Positions 22,694-34,155 of a DNA stretch of 64,000 bases are shown here, piece after piece. The notes under the pieces are model-generated. The model was not told where the DNA came from, did not search any database, and saw only the letters and a list, made by a program, of their open reading frames with translations. This DNA is from Fragilaria crotonensis (Eukaryota; Bacillariophyta; Fragilariophyceae; Fragilariales; Fragilariaceae): assembly GCA_022925895.1 (NCBI GenBank), contig JAKSYS010000072.1, positions 80,401 through 144,400 on the forward strand, in the 5' to 3' direction. The first letter of the stretch is position 1; every line of letters begins with the position of its first letter. The translations under genes and the position numbers were made by a program.

Positions 22694-24105
22694 ATGACAA
22701 CCCCCAAGGTGTCCGTAGCTTACGACCTTCAACGAAAGCATCGACTGAAGCGACGCTTGCTCAGGACGCTAGCAACCTCTCGGAAGCAGCAGAAGGAGCA
22801 TGAAGACGCTGCAACTGATTCCGATGACTCCGAGGTCGAAGTGCGTCTGGCGGACCAAAAGAAGAACTTCTTCCAGAACAAGCGACTGATGGATCAATCT
22901 CTTGAAGGAAAGTTGTTGAAACAGTCATTAGGTTGTCCCATCAGTCGGCTTCTACCACTCGCAGAAGCAGAAATCGAGCCTGATGACATTTCGGACTTTG
23001 GTCGCTTCTTAAAGCGGCAAGATAGCAACTCCACCATACAGACTCTGGACTCGATCACTGCGCGTCTCGCGGAGACGAATGAATCGCCAGAAAGACCCCA
23101 GAAGACCGTGCTCATTGAGAAGTTGTCACGGATCGGAGCGAGAGATGAATTCAGCGAAATCTTTACCGATGACATCGAAGGTGACAGCGCATCTGGTAGA
23201 AAGAGGAGTAAGAATCTGTTTGTTCGATTCGCTGACGAACATGGCGAACAACTTGAAAATGTCCACTGGACATTGACCATGTACTCTCAAGAAGAAAATG
23301 ACTGGGTGCGAGTTATCATCCTGCTCCTGAGCCCACTCAAAAAGAAGTTTGAGTTTCTTCATGTATGCTTTAATATCTACGACAAAACGTCAGTTGGAGA
23401 CGTTCTCAACCAACTCCCCGAGATTGCGACGGACGAGGCACTAAAAGAGCAGAACTATGTTGGGTTGGTTCGAAAGGATGGAGAGCGTGAACTTATCAAC
23501 ACTGTGTCCCTACAAAGTTACTGTATGAAGAAGAACGAACTTTTGCTCGCGGTAGTTGATGGGCACTACGGAAAGGCCATGTTGAGAATGGCGAAGCCAC
23601 TCTTTTCGGACAAGAAAATTATGAAAGCGGTAAGTCTGCATCTCGAAGAATGACAGCTTTACAGTCGTTCACGAAACCTAACCCTGATTCGGTCGATTGA
23701 TTACAGGTCACGAGAAGCAAATCAAAGAAGATTCATGTCACAGAACTCAACCCCGTGCAATCAACGAGCGTCAAGAGTACGCGAAAAGGTGAGCGAGTCT
23801 CCGATTCGTACGATGAAGAGATGTGCGACATTCATAAGCACGAGATGACGACCCGCCCGGAGTTGGATGTTTGTGCGAAGCGTGCACGCCATGTTCTTCG
23901 CCATTTCGATGATAATGATCATGACATCCCGGACATGAGCGCATCGTTTCAGCACCATGCATATGACGAGGATAGTCACCGAAACTATCTTGCTGATGAC
24001 GGGAACAAAGACAAAGTGACCCTGACTCGATTCTTGAATGCTGGTATTATCACGGCCGTCGTTTTCGGACTGCAAAAGCGATTTCACAGAGGAGGCAAGC
24101 GATAG
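22694..24105 (+). CDS. Unknown protein, two exons
   Basis: Exon 1 is 22694-23629 and exon 2 is 23707-24105. The 77-bp intron (GCG/GTAAGT ... GATTACAG/GTC) is phase 0 and gives 444 residues. The N-terminus is basic (RKHRLKRRLLRTL) and then acidic. The middle (~200-310) looks like a folded beta-rich domain (NLFVRFADEHGEQ, VHWTLTMY, FEFLHVCFNIYDKTSVGDVL, YVGLVRKDGE) of a ubiquitin-like or PH-like kind. The tail is His/Asp-rich, with a short hydrophobic stretch (FLNAGIITAVVFGL) before a basic end. I recognise no family. The ATG at 22694 (ACACGATG) begins the charged, coding-like part; the longer frame from 22397 looks like 5' UTR. Confidence 0.65.
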
Positions 24106-24776
24106 CTACGCTCCACCTTTGTGTTGAGTAGCTAGCGGAATGTTGGTCGTTGAAATAGTTTACACTCATTCTCAGATTGATTCCCTGTAACGAATTACAG
24201 GTGACCGAAGAATGCTTTTCCATAACAGTCTGGTATCGGAAGGTCAAGTAACACGGGGAAAACATCCTTGACGTACTATCAGACGTGTGGGAAGCTTATG
24301 CTTAATATGAACGTTACGGCTGTCATCGTGTTGTGGCAGAAAAAGTATCGTAAATTACATCATCTACGGGTAGCTGCTCTAAATGCATTTCGAATGGCAT
24401 CTACTAATTGCCAAATTACCTTGGATCAAACAATCTAAGTTTGTGGCGCACTCCTCAACATGCAGCAAGAAAAGCCCACTTCCTAAACAAACATCTCTTG
24501 GTATGACGCATTTGTGCCGCTGATACATCAACGTTGGCGACGCAAATCTTGTACAATCCTTCGGTTCAACAAAATCAAATCAATTCCTCAAGCTCAGTTT
24601 GTGAATGTTACGAACGACGAATTCGGCACCAGAAACGTTTCTTTCCTTCATTCGTGAATCGTCGGACCGCCCCCTCAAGGTCATTGTATCGAATAAGTTT
24701 GAAGTCAGGAACATACAAGGAAGTTGTCGACGACAACATCCATGAACCTATTAGCACAGCACATTCGTATCCCCGT
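24106..24776. other. Convergent intergenic spacer
   Basis: Between the 3' ends of two convergent genes. A plus-strand frame from 24534 overlaps the peroxiredoxin and is its shadow. Nothing supported. Confidence 0.5.
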
Positions 24777-25421
24777 TTAGCTCTGATTCATCTCTTCGCA
24801 CTGCCTCTCTGGAAGAGGGGAATCCATCTGTGCCTTGATTGCTTCAATAATAGCTGGAGCACACGATGCTTCCGGATTGGCATCACCCGCTGGATCGTCG
24901 TCACTTTCACTGACCGCCACGTACTTGACGACATTGTTCACCACATGCATGGCGAATCGTTTGCACCGTCCGATAATCCCATTCGCTGCTGGACGAGGAT
25001 CTGTCAGTTCCATTCCGCAAAGCTTGGTGAACTCTCCGGAAGGATCGCCCATGAACGTGATCAAGTTGTTTTCCTTGCCAAAGGTGTCAAGTTGTTGCTG
25101 GTTCCAATTGGCCATAACTGCACCATCGTTGACACAGTAAACCACAACCTCGTCAACACCAACAGCTTTCAGTGCTTCTTGATTCTCAAGGTAGCCTGGA
25201 ACCTGAGTGCTGGAGCAGGTGGGTGTAAAGGCACCTGGGAGACCGACGATTACAACGGAGCGACCTTGACAATATTCAGGAACATTAATGAGCTTCGGAG
25301 GGAATCCCCAATGGAGATCTGCCCACGGAATCTTGGACCCGGGCGCAATAGGCGCAGCAAATGAATCTCCCTGAGCCAAGATGGCAAGGAAAGTGGCGGC
25401 CACGTATCCACAACGCGTCAT
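24777..25421 (-). CDS. Plastid-type peroxiredoxin (PrxII/Prx5 subfamily)
   Basis: A thiol peroxidase that reduces H2O2 and organic peroxides. The peroxidatic Cys sits in GAFTPTCSSTQVPGY, preceded by VVIVGLPG. Further landmarks are VYCVNDGAVMANWN and FMGDPSGEFTKLCGMEL. From the ATG at 25421 it is 214 residues. The first ~18 form a hydrophobic signal (CGYVAATFLAILAQG) ending GDS/FAAP. This fits the diatom signal-peptide/Phe plastid entry motif, so plastid or periplastid location is inferred. In-frame codons upstream of 25421 would disrupt this presequence and are rejected. C-terminal residues after ~195 are polar and probably disordered. No intron. Confidence 0.88.
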   Translation of the reverse strand: MTRCGYVAATFLAILAQGDSFAAPIAPGSKIPWADLHWGFPPKLINVPEYCQGRSVVIVGLPGAFTPTCSSTQVPGYLENQEALKAVGVDEVVVYCVNDGAVMANWNQQQLDTFGKENNLITFMGDPSGEFTKLCGMELTDPRPAANGIIGRCKRFAMHVVNNVVKYVAVSESDDDPAGDANPEASCAPAIIEAIKAQMDSPLPERQCEEMNQS

Positions 25422-26064
25422 GGTGAATCTGAATCTGGGTGAGATTGAGCAAGATTTTCGAAACTCCAAGAGAGAATGAGAGGTGACACTGACTGTCCTA
25501 TGTAAAATCCCAAATCCGAACGCTCCCATCGGCTCCTATCTCCTATCCATCAATCTCGAACCTCGAATCGCAAGGCTGCTGTTCTTCGGTCACAAGAACG
25601 ACCGTCGACCAATACTGTTACAGCACTTCGCCTACTGCTGTAAAGCAGCAAAGTACAAAGTACTGAGTACCAGGTACCACTGTACCAGGTACAGGAGCAT
25701 ATTAAATATTTAATCATACTGGAGTAGGTGTAGTAGAATAAGGTGTGCACCGAGCACTACAATTCCATTGTTTTCATCCAAAAATCTACGCCTCGTATGT
25801 ATGATATGTACAGTATGTGCTACAAGTACCTGGTATGCCTACTACTGGAGCAAGTATGTACTCATACTCGGAGTAGGAATGAATGAACACGACGTACAAC
25901 GAGCACTATTTCGGCAAAATGCGATTGTGGAGCATTTTGCCTTGGGATTTGGGGCAATACCGTATGAAGTCATATGTCCTTGATGAAGACACAGTGCCAA
26001 ACGCCTGACGATCAGGGCTGGAAAGAAATGACTACAAGATTTACCTACTCAGTCAACAAGAAAA
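25422..26064. other. Divergent promoter region, GTAC-rich
   Basis: Spacer between the peroxiredoxin and H+-pyrophosphatase genes. It contains many short GTAC/ACCAGGTAC patches at 25640-25900 and no supported gene. Confidence 0.5.
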
Positions 26065-29000
26065 ATGAGCACACTTGCCGTCAATGGAGAAGCATCGTTT
26101 CCAGGTCTTTCAAAACCCAAAAGAACAGTGAGAGGCACGAAGCTTGTTCAGAGGTGTTGGTGGTTACTGCTTCCTTTGATCGCCCTTGCCACCACCATCG
26201 TTTTTCTGCCGCCGCAATTGAAACCGGATTTGGTACGTCGTTGTGGCAATTGCGGATTCGTGTTAGAAATTTGAATACAGTTATCGAGATTTCTTGATTC
26301 AGATTCCTGATTCCACTTTCGTCCACCTCGGACACCGGAGGAACGCGTCATCCCATTTGTATCGTGGAACACGGTCCCTGGTATCCAGGTATCGTACGAA
26401 ACATACGGAGGCAAGTTGCGAGCCTGTGCGAGCTGTGAGGCATCACCACAAATCTTTCGTTGACACCTGTTCAAGATCCGCTGTCATTAACACGGCACTG
26501 AATCAACAGCCACCATAAATTGGAAACCCGATTCTCGTGTTGTAGTTGTCATAGCGAAAGACTATTGTTCACCGCGCAATGGTGAGAAAGATAGTAGTTG
26601 TTGTGATCAGAAGGAATGCGCCACTCTCTCGAAAGGAGCCACGTATTTGTTGGACAGCGTGTGTATAGGTCGTTGTGCATCGTAAACAATGACCCTCGAC
26701 ACATGGAGACAACGGAGATTGAATTCGTCGACTTTCGCCTGACTTTCACTCCATCATTTTGTTGTACTCACAACTCTGTTTCTATTACTAGTTTTCAGCA
26801 ACTGGAGTGATCCTTCTCGCCGGGGCTGTAGGTCTTGTGTGGGCCTTCCTCAACTTCCTCACTATTACCCGAATTGAGATCAAAGCTAGTGGATCCAGCG
26901 AAACCTCTGCGCTCTCGGGAGGTGGCAACGATGAGCATACTACCGCTCGCCTTGTTGAGATCTATGAAGCTATCTACGAGGGAGCTGAGAGCTTCCTGCG
27001 TGCCGAGTACTATGTTTGCTTTTGGTTCGTATCGGCGTTCTCCGTCCTTGTGTTAGTCCTTGTCAGCTGGGGTACCGGATGGGACATGGCTCGCGGTCTC
27101 TTCACTGCTCTTGCCTTTCTTTTGGGAGCTGGAACTTCCATGGCCAGTGGCTATCTTGGAATGAAGGTTGCAGTATATTCCAACGTGAGAACAACTGTGT
27201 CCGCCCAAACTCCTGGCTACACTGCGTGCTTCAACACTGCCTTCCGCGCCGGCGCCGTCATGGGATTCGCTCTCTGTGGACTTGGCATCATCATGCTTTA
27301 CGTCACCATGCTTGCTTTCCGTATCCACTACCCAGCTGCTGAGGACTGGATCTATTTGAACGAGTGCATCACTGGTTTCGGTCTTGGTGGATCCGTCATT
27401 GCCATGTTCGGGCGTGTCGGAGGAGGAATCTACACTAAGGCTGCCGATGTTGGCGCAGACCTTGTCGGGAAGGTCGTCCATGGAATCCCCGAGGACGATC
27501 CACGCAATCCTGCCACCATCGCCGACAATGTCGGTGATAATGTCGGCGACGTCGCTGGAATGGGATCTGATCTCTTTGGATCGTTTGCCGAGTCCACCTG
27601 CGCTGCTCTTGTAATTGGTAGCAGTATTGGAATTTCTGGAGGATGGGATGCCATGGTGTTCCCGATCGTCGTCTCTGCTGTCGGAATTTTCGTCTGCTTG
27701 ATCGCGTCTTTTATCGCCACTGACATTAGACCAGTCAAGGGTGAGAGCCAGGTCGAGGAAGCCCTCAAGATTCAACTCATCAGCACCACCATCCTGATGG
27801 TCCCTGCAGTATACTTTGCTGCCACGTGGTACCTTCCCGCCGAATTTATCTTGAAGGCAACCGTTGGCCAGGGCCATTTCACCCTTACTCCACTCCTTGC
27901 ATTTTACTGTGTTGTAATGGGATCCTTCGGAGGTCTCATTATAGGCCTTGTCACTGAGTATTACACTTCTCATTCCTACGCTCCAGTGCGCGAGGTTGCC
28001 AACGCTTGCAAGACTGGTGCTGCCACCAACATGATCTATGGTATTGCTCTTGGATACAAGTCAGCGATCATCCCTGTCATCGTGTTGGCCCTCGTTGTAT
28101 ATGGATCATTCTCGATGTGCGACATGTACGGTGTTGCTCTCGCTGCCATTGGATTCCTTTCCAACCTTGCCACCGGCTTGACGATTGATGTCTATGGACC
28201 TGTATGTGATAACGCGGGAGGTAAGAGCGCTATTGATCTTGTATTGTGATTGAAATGGCATAATCACTAACTTTGGCTCATCCGTTTGCCAGGTATTGCC
28301 GAGATGGCTGAACTGGACCCATCCGTCCGTGAGAAAACTGATGCACTCGACGCAGCCGGTAACACCACTGCTGCCATCGGAAAGGGATTCGCAATCGGCT
28401 CTGCCGCTCTCGTTTCTCTGGCTCTCTTCGGAGCGTTCGTCACCCGTATCCGCCACGCGTCGAACGACAGCCTCTTCAAGGATGGCGTTAATATGCTTAG
28501 CCCATTGACCTTTGCCTTCCTCATCATTGGAGGCATGATCCCATTTGCCTTTGCCGCCATGACCATGAAATCTGTCGGTCTCGCTGCCATGGAGATGGTT
28601 ATGGAAGTTCAGCGTCAGTTCGATGAAAAGCCTCATTTGCTTGACGCCAACCCAACTGAACGCCCTGACTACGATGCTTGCATTGCAATTTCCACCAAGG
28701 CCTCGCTCAAGGAGATGATCCCTCCTGGGGCCATGGTTATCTTCACCCCACTTCTTACGGGCCTCTTGTTTGGAGTTACTGCTGTCTCTGGACTTCTAGT
28801 GGGCTCCCTTATTGCCTCCGTTCAGCTTGCGATTTCCATGTCGAACTCTGGTGGAGCATGGGATAACGCAAAGAAATACATCGAGAAACAAACTCCAGAC
28901 TCGGAACTCAAGGGCAAGGGAAGTGACATCCACAAGGCAGCTGTTGTCGGAGACACTGTTGGCGATCCTTTCAAGGATACTTCTGGACCTGCCCTCAACA

Positions 29001-29092
29001 TCGTGATGAAGTTGATGGCAGTCTTGTCCCTAGTGTTTGCTGATTCCTTCTTCGCTGTCAACAGTGGAAAGGGCCTTTTCAACCTTGGCTAA
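26065..29092 (+). CDS. VPP: Membrane H+-translocating pyrophosphatase, K+-dependent type, three exons
   Basis: Couples PPi hydrolysis to proton pumping into the vacuole or related compartments. Exon 2 (26792-28220) and exon 3 (28293-29092) are secure, joined by a 72-bp intron within [13 protein letters not shown]. Exon 1 (26065-26232) is proposed because its GT donor and the TTACTAG acceptor at 26791 are both phase 0. It adds 56 residues with one extra hydrophobic helix. That intron would be 559 bp, long for this window. The total is 798 residues. Motifs: [38 protein letters not shown] (in two parts), [10 protein letters not shown], whose Ala marks the K+-dependent class, and [16 protein letters not shown] near the C-terminus. 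About 15-16 helices are visible. Confidence 0.93.
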
Positions 29093-29337
29093 ATTACAGT
29101 CCATCACTGTTTCTATTATAGACTTTTGTTTTGAGCATGCGTTCCTTTTTCCTGCTTAGTATTGTCTTTGGCGATCGACGCACCCGTGTTATACTCCTTT
29201 ATGTAAACCGGGCATGGAAAGGTGGATTGAGTTTTGTAGAGCATACTGAGAGGTCTTGGGATGCCATATAAAATCGGCGTCATTCGCCATTCAGTTAGCT
29301 GGGGTCGACACATGTTAAAAATTATGCTACCCAAACT

Positions 29338-30375
29338 TTATCGTGTTCGCCCGTGACCTCGATAGTTCGTCTTTGCCTTGTTCGAGACTTGCTCATAAAC
29401 CTTCACAATCTCTTCGCCTTCATATCCAGCAGGTAGAATGGTGGACCCCGAATAGTGTGCCCCCTTGGGAGGCCTTGGTGGTGCACCGCGTTGGAGAATG
29501 GCGGATCCTCGAAGCGGCCATATTCTACAAAGGCCTCGACCGACAATCAAGGCTGCAGGAACCGGACCATAATTCCTAGAATCTGCTGAATTCATGGAAT
29601 TGTCACCCTCAATCCAAATGTGACCATCTGGAATGACGAGGAGACCGGGTTGGTAATTTGGTCCTCTATTTCGACTGCGTCGCATCGCTGCGGGCGGTTT
29701 AATGACGAAATCTCCCGGAAGACCCAAAACCCGTTTGCACACAGTCCCTTCCCGATCTGGATGTTGGACTACCACGACATCACCGACCGATATTCCGGTT
29801 GATACTTGATTCCACAGCCGACTCCACGCTCCCGTAGTCGGCAATTCATTGACCGGAACCCTTGGTTCGTGCCATTGATACAATTCTGTGGATGCGACGG
29901 GACCATTGTTGTTGGAACCAAGTACTGCCTGTTGTTGTTGATGCTGTTGTTCGCGCAATTTCCGCCACGCGTCTTGTCGCATTCGCGCCGCCTTGGCACG
30001 GTCCATTCCCACACAACCTCCGTCGATCCCACACCATCGAGGCGAAAACCTGTCAATGAGAATGAGTTCGCCGTACGGACGTATAGTCGGATTCATGGAG
30101 GGACCTTCGCACAGAGTCAGTGAAATCCCATATTCCGAGAGCACATAGAGGGTCGTAAAGGCGGATACAAGACGTCCAAGTATGGACGGTATCCAACGAA
30201 ATTCTTCCAAGTATGTGCGAAGAGTACTGGACGAGAATGTCGATTGGTAGCGTTTTGAACCGAGTATGGATGACCAATCTTCTCTGTGATGGTTCAGTCT
30301 TGGCGAAAATACCTGTTTCGGAGGCAGTATCATCCGGCAATTTCGCCAATTTTTCCGGATCAGTGTTGACAACAT
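29338..30375 (-). CDS. Mitochondrial inner-membrane signal peptidase (IMP/S26)
   Basis: A type I signal-peptidase relative that removes sorting signals from intermembrane-space proteins. The catalytic Ser is in CEGPSMNPTI and the Lys in TVCKRVLGLPGD. The family's IEGDNSMNSADSRNYGPVP box follows. From the ATG at 30375 it is 345 residues, about twice a typical IMP1. The excess is a basic N-terminus that fits a mitochondrial presequence, a Gln/Asn-rich insertion (~145-175) between the catalytic Ser and Lys, and a C-terminal tail. A single hydrophobic helix precedes the Ser. The open frame extends upstream to 30447 but has no ATG there. Plastid leader peptidase is an alternative, though the GDNSMNS spacing favours IMP. 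Confidence 0.8.
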   Translation of the reverse strand: MLSTLIRKNWRNCRMILPPKQVFSPRLNHHREDWSSILGSKRYQSTFSSSTLRTYLEEFRWIPSILGRLVSAFTTLYVLSEYGISLTLCEGPSMNPTIRPYGELILIDRFSPRWCGIDGGCVGMDRAKAARMRQDAWRKLREQQHQQQQAVLGSNNNGPVASTELYQWHEPRVPVNELPTTGAWSRLWNQVSTGISVGDVVVVQHPDREGTVCKRVLGLPGDFVIKPPAAMRRSRNRGPNYQPGLLVIPDGHIWIEGDNSMNSADSRNYGPVPAALIVGRGLCRIWPLRGSAILQRGAPPRPPKGAHYSGSTILPAGYEGEEIVKVYEQVSNKAKTNYRGHGRTR

Positions 30376-30447
30376 GACTTTAATCCGTCGAGAATGGAGC
30401 GCTCTTTCTTCCGTGTAGAATGGCTGCCTGTGGAATGGTGTTTGCAA

Positions 30448-30861
30448 ATGCGATGACTAAGCAATTCCTTCTGATTCACCAGACTGGTAGCTACGTCTAG
30501 CTCAGGTTCCAATTACAGCCGACGGCAGAATCAACAACTCCCACAACAGGCATTAAATGTTGCTGTCGTCTGCATGATCATGTGATCACGCAATTGATTT
30601 CACCAAAAGCACAGAATACTCGCGACGTCGTAAAAATCATACTCCACTACTACGGTAGGAGTATACTGGGAGTACAATATCGGTAGTGTACGTGCAGAAA
30701 TCCGTGAACAAGGGAGCATGGGAGTTGACAGATAACAGATGACGGAAATCGGAACAGAAAACCTTTGCCACGCAACACTCAACTCTCATCACTCATCCCG
30801 TTTCCCGACAGGTCAGACTTCAAGTTGCATATTTACACTGCCAACAAACTAAACGCACTTG
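30448..30861. other. Divergent intergenic region
   Basis: About 410 bp between IMP and the first TLC gene, both transcribed outward. No gene seen. Confidence 0.5.
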
Positions 30862-31758
30862 ATGAATCAAGAGAAGGCCCCTATCCCAGCTCTGGCTAGA
30901 CTATGGTTGCTTCTATATCATGCTGTCCCCAAAATCAGATTCCCCGGCTCCACCATTGATTGGGGCTTCTCCTTCGTCAGCATGTGTTTCTTTTGGGTGG
31001 CTCGCCTTGTGCTGCTGCGCGTATTGTACCGCTTCGGCTGGCCGATTGGGGCTCTCATTACCAAGAATGCCGCCGCCTCTCTGTCGGGGGGTCTCTTCCA
31101 CTCACCCAACCTGGTTCTCTTGTCATTCGTTTTGATGCGATCCGTGCCGACCTACGATCCTGCGGGACCTGCCAAGGACATGCCAAAATGGTGGCAAGAT
31201 GCGGCAGATGCCATTATCCAACTGTGCACTGGGTACATGTTGTGTGATACAATCGTGGGTTTCGCGTTTGATCGTTGGGTCCCTGGTCAAGGCTTGGTTT
31301 TTGACGGAGAAGCGTGGTTGTTTCTAATACACCACATTATCAGTCTCTTGTACCTAGTCTCCACACGAGTTCTCGGAGCAGGACAACAATCGATGCTCAT
31401 GTGTTTTCTTATCGGCGAGGCATCGAACCCACCATTTTGTGCCTACCTCGTTTCCCAAATGGCAATCACATTGGATTGCTGCTCAGGTCCCTTTGCCATG
31501 CAGGTGGTGGCGGTCGTCGAAGTGATCAATGCGCTCGTTTACATTCCCTTTCGAGCCTTGATTGGTCCCATTATCGGGACGCATATGAGCTACCTTATTC
31601 TTACCAGCAAATCGGCTCAAACAAATCTCCCCCGGACCATTCGAATCCTGTGGACGATGATTCTATGGGGCATTGGGATCGGATCAATTCCTTACGTACT
31701 CAAGTTTTCAGACGACCTCAAGAGACATTTGGGAGGTTCAATAATGCAGGAGTTGTAA
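30862..31758 (+). CDS. TLC-domain multi-pass membrane protein, copy 1
   Basis: 298 residues with about six hydrophobic helices. The TLC core is recognised by FLIHHIISLLYLVSTR and MLMCFLIGEASNP, the His-His being typical of the TRAM/LAG1/CLN8 (TMEM56-like) group. These proteins handle lipids, and some are ceramide synthases. The ceramide-synthase Hox and extended Lag1 motifs are not evident, so no catalytic role is assigned. The second copy at 35.6-36.6 kb shares FPG(S/T), FGWP/CGWP, KWW(Q/R)DA(A/T)DA, (V/I)PGQG and the C-terminal QEL. The start ATG at 30862 is the only one preceding the conserved start. Confidence 0.75.
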   Translation: MNQEKAPIPALARLWLLLYHAVPKIRFPGSTIDWGFSFVSMCFFWVARLVLLRVLYRFGWPIGALITKNAAASLSGGLFHSPNLVLLSFVLMRSVPTYDPAGPAKDMPKWWQDAADAIIQLCTGYMLCDTIVGFAFDRWVPGQGLVFDGEAWLFLIHHIISLLYLVSTRVLGAGQQSMLMCFLIGEASNPPFCAYLVSQMAITLDCCSGPFAMQVVAVVEVINALVYIPFRALIGPIIGTHMSYLILTSKSAQTNLPRTIRILWTMILWGIGIGSIPYVLKFSDDLKRHLGGSIMQEL

Positions 31759-32564
31759 CACGTTGTGATACTGAATGCGTCCGTCTTGGTAAACACCTCT
31801 CGCTTTTCCACTGGTTCGCTTATTGGTTTTTGAGACACCACCATACTCCTTCAGGAATCGACGACAAGGATGCTACTTTCTGTTTAATGTCGTCATTAAA
31901 TCTGATATTTCATATCTTAACGTGAAATACAAACTGCTCTATCGGTATTCACAAGTACTGCTGATTTTTTGTTTCGTTTATGCGCAGAGAAGACGAAGCG
32001 CCTTTTGAAGAACTACGTTGCTTCAATTGGACCGAATCCTCCTACACCTTCTCGCCACGCTACAGCCAAGTTGGCATGTGCGACGTTGTTCCTTTTGGCA
32101 CTCACAACCGGCATGGGTCCTCCTCTAATTTTGTTTTATAGCTACTACATTCTCGGAGTTCCGGGTACAATACCTGGTACTATGATGATGCAAACAACAA
32201 GTTGTTCAACTCTCTACTAGCTAGAGATGTCAGAGATCAAAATACAAATCACACTACCTGTACACTGCACACTGTATACTCTATGATCTGTAATCTGTAT
32301 GACATACCTGGTACAGTACACGTACGTATACTGTGTATGAATAGAGCGGTATGGTAACAACGAAAGACGTTAGGTTTCAGAACCGCTACTGGAGGTTTCT
32401 ACTGTTCTGGAGTCTCGAACTCGCGGTCAAGAATCTTCCTCTTTTTCGCGGGGCTTCCTTTCCATTCGAGGCGACAGTTGCCTCGTTGTTTCTGGACGGG
32501 GATAAACCAGTTCTGTCCATTCAGTAAGAGAGCACTCGCAATACTAACACTACTTGAGATAAAC
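31759..32564. other. Intergenic; one weak small membrane ORF
   Basis: About 800 bp before Rpt6. A frame at 31969-32220 (83 codons) contains one hydrophobic stretch (KLACATLFLLALTTGM and onward). It has no recognised family and ends in a GTAC-rich stretch, so it is not called as a gene. Confidence 0.4.
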
Positions 32565-33758
32565 ATGGCGACGACCGCAACACTTCCCTCCCAATCAAGT
32601 ATGGCCGAATACTATGCCTCCAAGGTCGGCGAATTGAGTGAAACCGTTCAAGAGAGACTTGCTGATTTGCAGCGACTCAAAGCCAGACGCAACGAACTGA
32701 ATGCTAAGGTTCGTATGCTGCGAGAGGAGTTGCATCATTTACAAGAACCTGGATCTTATGTCGGAGAGGTCGTCAAACAAATGGGACAGTCCAAAGTACT
32801 GGTCAAGATTCACCCTGAAGGCAAGTACGTGGTTGACTTGGATCCGGGGATGGATATCAATGCTTTGAAACCAAACACACGCGTAGCCTTGCGCAATGAT
32901 TCCTATACACTTCATAAAATTCTACCAACCAAGGTTGATCCGCTTGTGTCGCTCATGAAAGTGGAGGCTGTTCCAGACTCGACTTACGATATGATCGGTG
33001 GTCTGGAGAAGCAAGTTATGGAAATAAAAGAAGTCATTGAATTGCCAATCAAACATCCCGAGCTCTTTGAATCCCTCGGAGTTGCGCAACCCAAGGGTGT
33101 TTTGCTATACGGTCCCCCCGGAACGGGAAAGACATTACTGGCACGAGCTGTTGCTCACCATACCGATTGTACCTTCATTCGTGTCAGTGGTGCGGAGCTT
33201 GTTCAGAAATACATTGGTGAGGGCAGCCGAATGGTTCGCGAGCTCTTCGTCATGGCCCGCGAGGCCAGTCCGAGTATCATTTTCATGGATGAGATCGATT
33301 CGATCGGTTCGTCCCGTGGCGACGGTGGTGGTGATAGTGAAGTGCAACGTACCATGTTGGAGCTTTTGAATCAGTTGGATGGTTTTGAACCAGCTCAGAA
33401 TATTAAGGTCATTATGGCAACGAATCGCATCGATATTTTGGACGCGGCCTTGCTCCGACCTGGACGCATCGATCGTAAGATCGAATTTCCTAATCCGAAT
33501 GTGGAGAATAGAATTTCAATCATGAAGATTCATTCTCGCAAAATGAATTTACTTCGTGGCATCGATTTGCATATCATTGCGGAGAAAATGCTGAACGCGT
33601 CCGGTGCAGAATGTAAGGCTGTGTGTACCGAGGCGGGTATGTTCGCATTGAGAGAAAGACGAGTCCATGTCACACAAGAAGATTTCGAAATGGCGGTTGC
33701 CAAGGTCATGAAGAAGGATTCTGATGCGAACATGAGTTTGCAGCGCTTGTGGAAGTAA
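32565..33758 (+). CDS. RPT6: 26S proteasome regulatory ATPase Rpt6 (PSMC5)
   Basis: An AAA+ subunit of the 19S base that unfolds substrates into the 20S core. It is intact, intronless and 397 residues, the usual length. A coiled coil at ~15-60 ([18 protein letters not shown]) is followed by the OB domain. The ATPase has Walker A GPPGTGKT, Walker [12 protein letters not shown], the arginine-finger segment [14 protein letters not shown] and a C-terminal ...LQRLWK tail. [18 protein letters not shown] and [20 protein letters not shown] match Rpt6 in particular. The ATG at 32565 fits the family N-terminus; an upstream in-frame ATG at 32478 adds a Cys/Phe-rich segment and is rejected. Confidence 0.96.
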   Translation: MATTATLPSQSSMAEYYASKVGELSETVQERLADLQRLKARRNELNAKVRMLREELHHLQEPGSYVGEVVKQMGQSKVLVKIHPEGKYVVDLDPGMDINALKPNTRVALRNDSYTLHKILPTKVDPLVSLMKVEAVPDSTYDMIGGLEKQVMEIKEVIELPIKHPELFESLGVAQPKGVLLYGPPGTGKTLLARAVAHHTDCTFIRVSGAELVQKYIGEGSRMVRELFVMAREASPSIIFMDEIDSIGSSRGDGGGDSEVQRTMLELLNQLDGFEPAQNIKVIMATNRIDILDAALLRPGRIDRKIEFPNPNVENRISIMKIHSRKMNLLRGIDLHIIAEKMLNASGAECKAVCTEAGMFALRERRVHVTQEDFEMAVAKVMKKDSDANMSLQRLWK

Positions 33759-34037
33759 ATATCTAAAACTCATGTCACTTAGTGGAGGGAGTTACGTGAT
33801 CTATTGAACTCATCTCATATAGGCACTCAGCTACCCGTAGTATGGACTATGGGCATGTGAAAAGCGACAACATAAAGGAATATGGCGCTTTTGACTAGAC
33901 GTACTGATCAATGATCACAATGTGGTGGTGTTATGTGAAGATTGGATATGAGACGTGATGACATGAGAGCATTGCGAATACATCTTAATGATTCGTTTTG
34001 CAAGCTTTAGATAAAACTTTGCCGTTGCTCCCATCAG
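33759..34037. other. Spacer upstream of 5S rRNA
   Basis: No gene seen; carries the flank of the Pol III gene. Confidence 0.4.
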
Positions 34038-34155
34038 GAACGACCATACCACGATGACAGCACCGCTTCCCGTCTGCTCAGCGAAGTTAAGCATCGTCGG
34101 GCCCGGTTAGTACTACGGTGGGGGACCACGTTGGAATCCCGGGTGTTGTTCTTTT
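34038..34155 (+). rRNA. 5S ribosomal RNA
   Basis: About 115 nt matching the eukaryotic 5S consensus throughout: CGACCATACCACGATGACA, CCGCTTCCCGTCTGCTCAGC, GAAGTTAAGCATCGTCGGGC, CCGGTTAGTACTACGGTGGG and CCCGGGTGTTGTTC. The 5' end GAACGAC pairs with the 3' end GTTGTTC to close helix I. The internal Pol III control region (box A around AGTTAAGC, box C around GGTTAGTAC) is intact. A TTTT stretch at 34152-34155 is the Pol III terminator. It is a single copy between protein genes, not a visible tandem array. Confidence 0.95.

Noticed and set aside
24534-25364. 276-codon plus-strand ORF
   Set aside because: Antisense shadow of the peroxiredoxin gene.
26807-29092. Minus-strand 306-codon ORF over the pyrophosphatase
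   Set aside because: Antisense shadow of a well-conserved gene; highly polar, with no family features.
31969-32220. Small 83-codon membrane protein gene
   Set aside because: One hydrophobic stretch only, no family, and the frame ends in GTAC-rich intergenic DNA; too weak to call.
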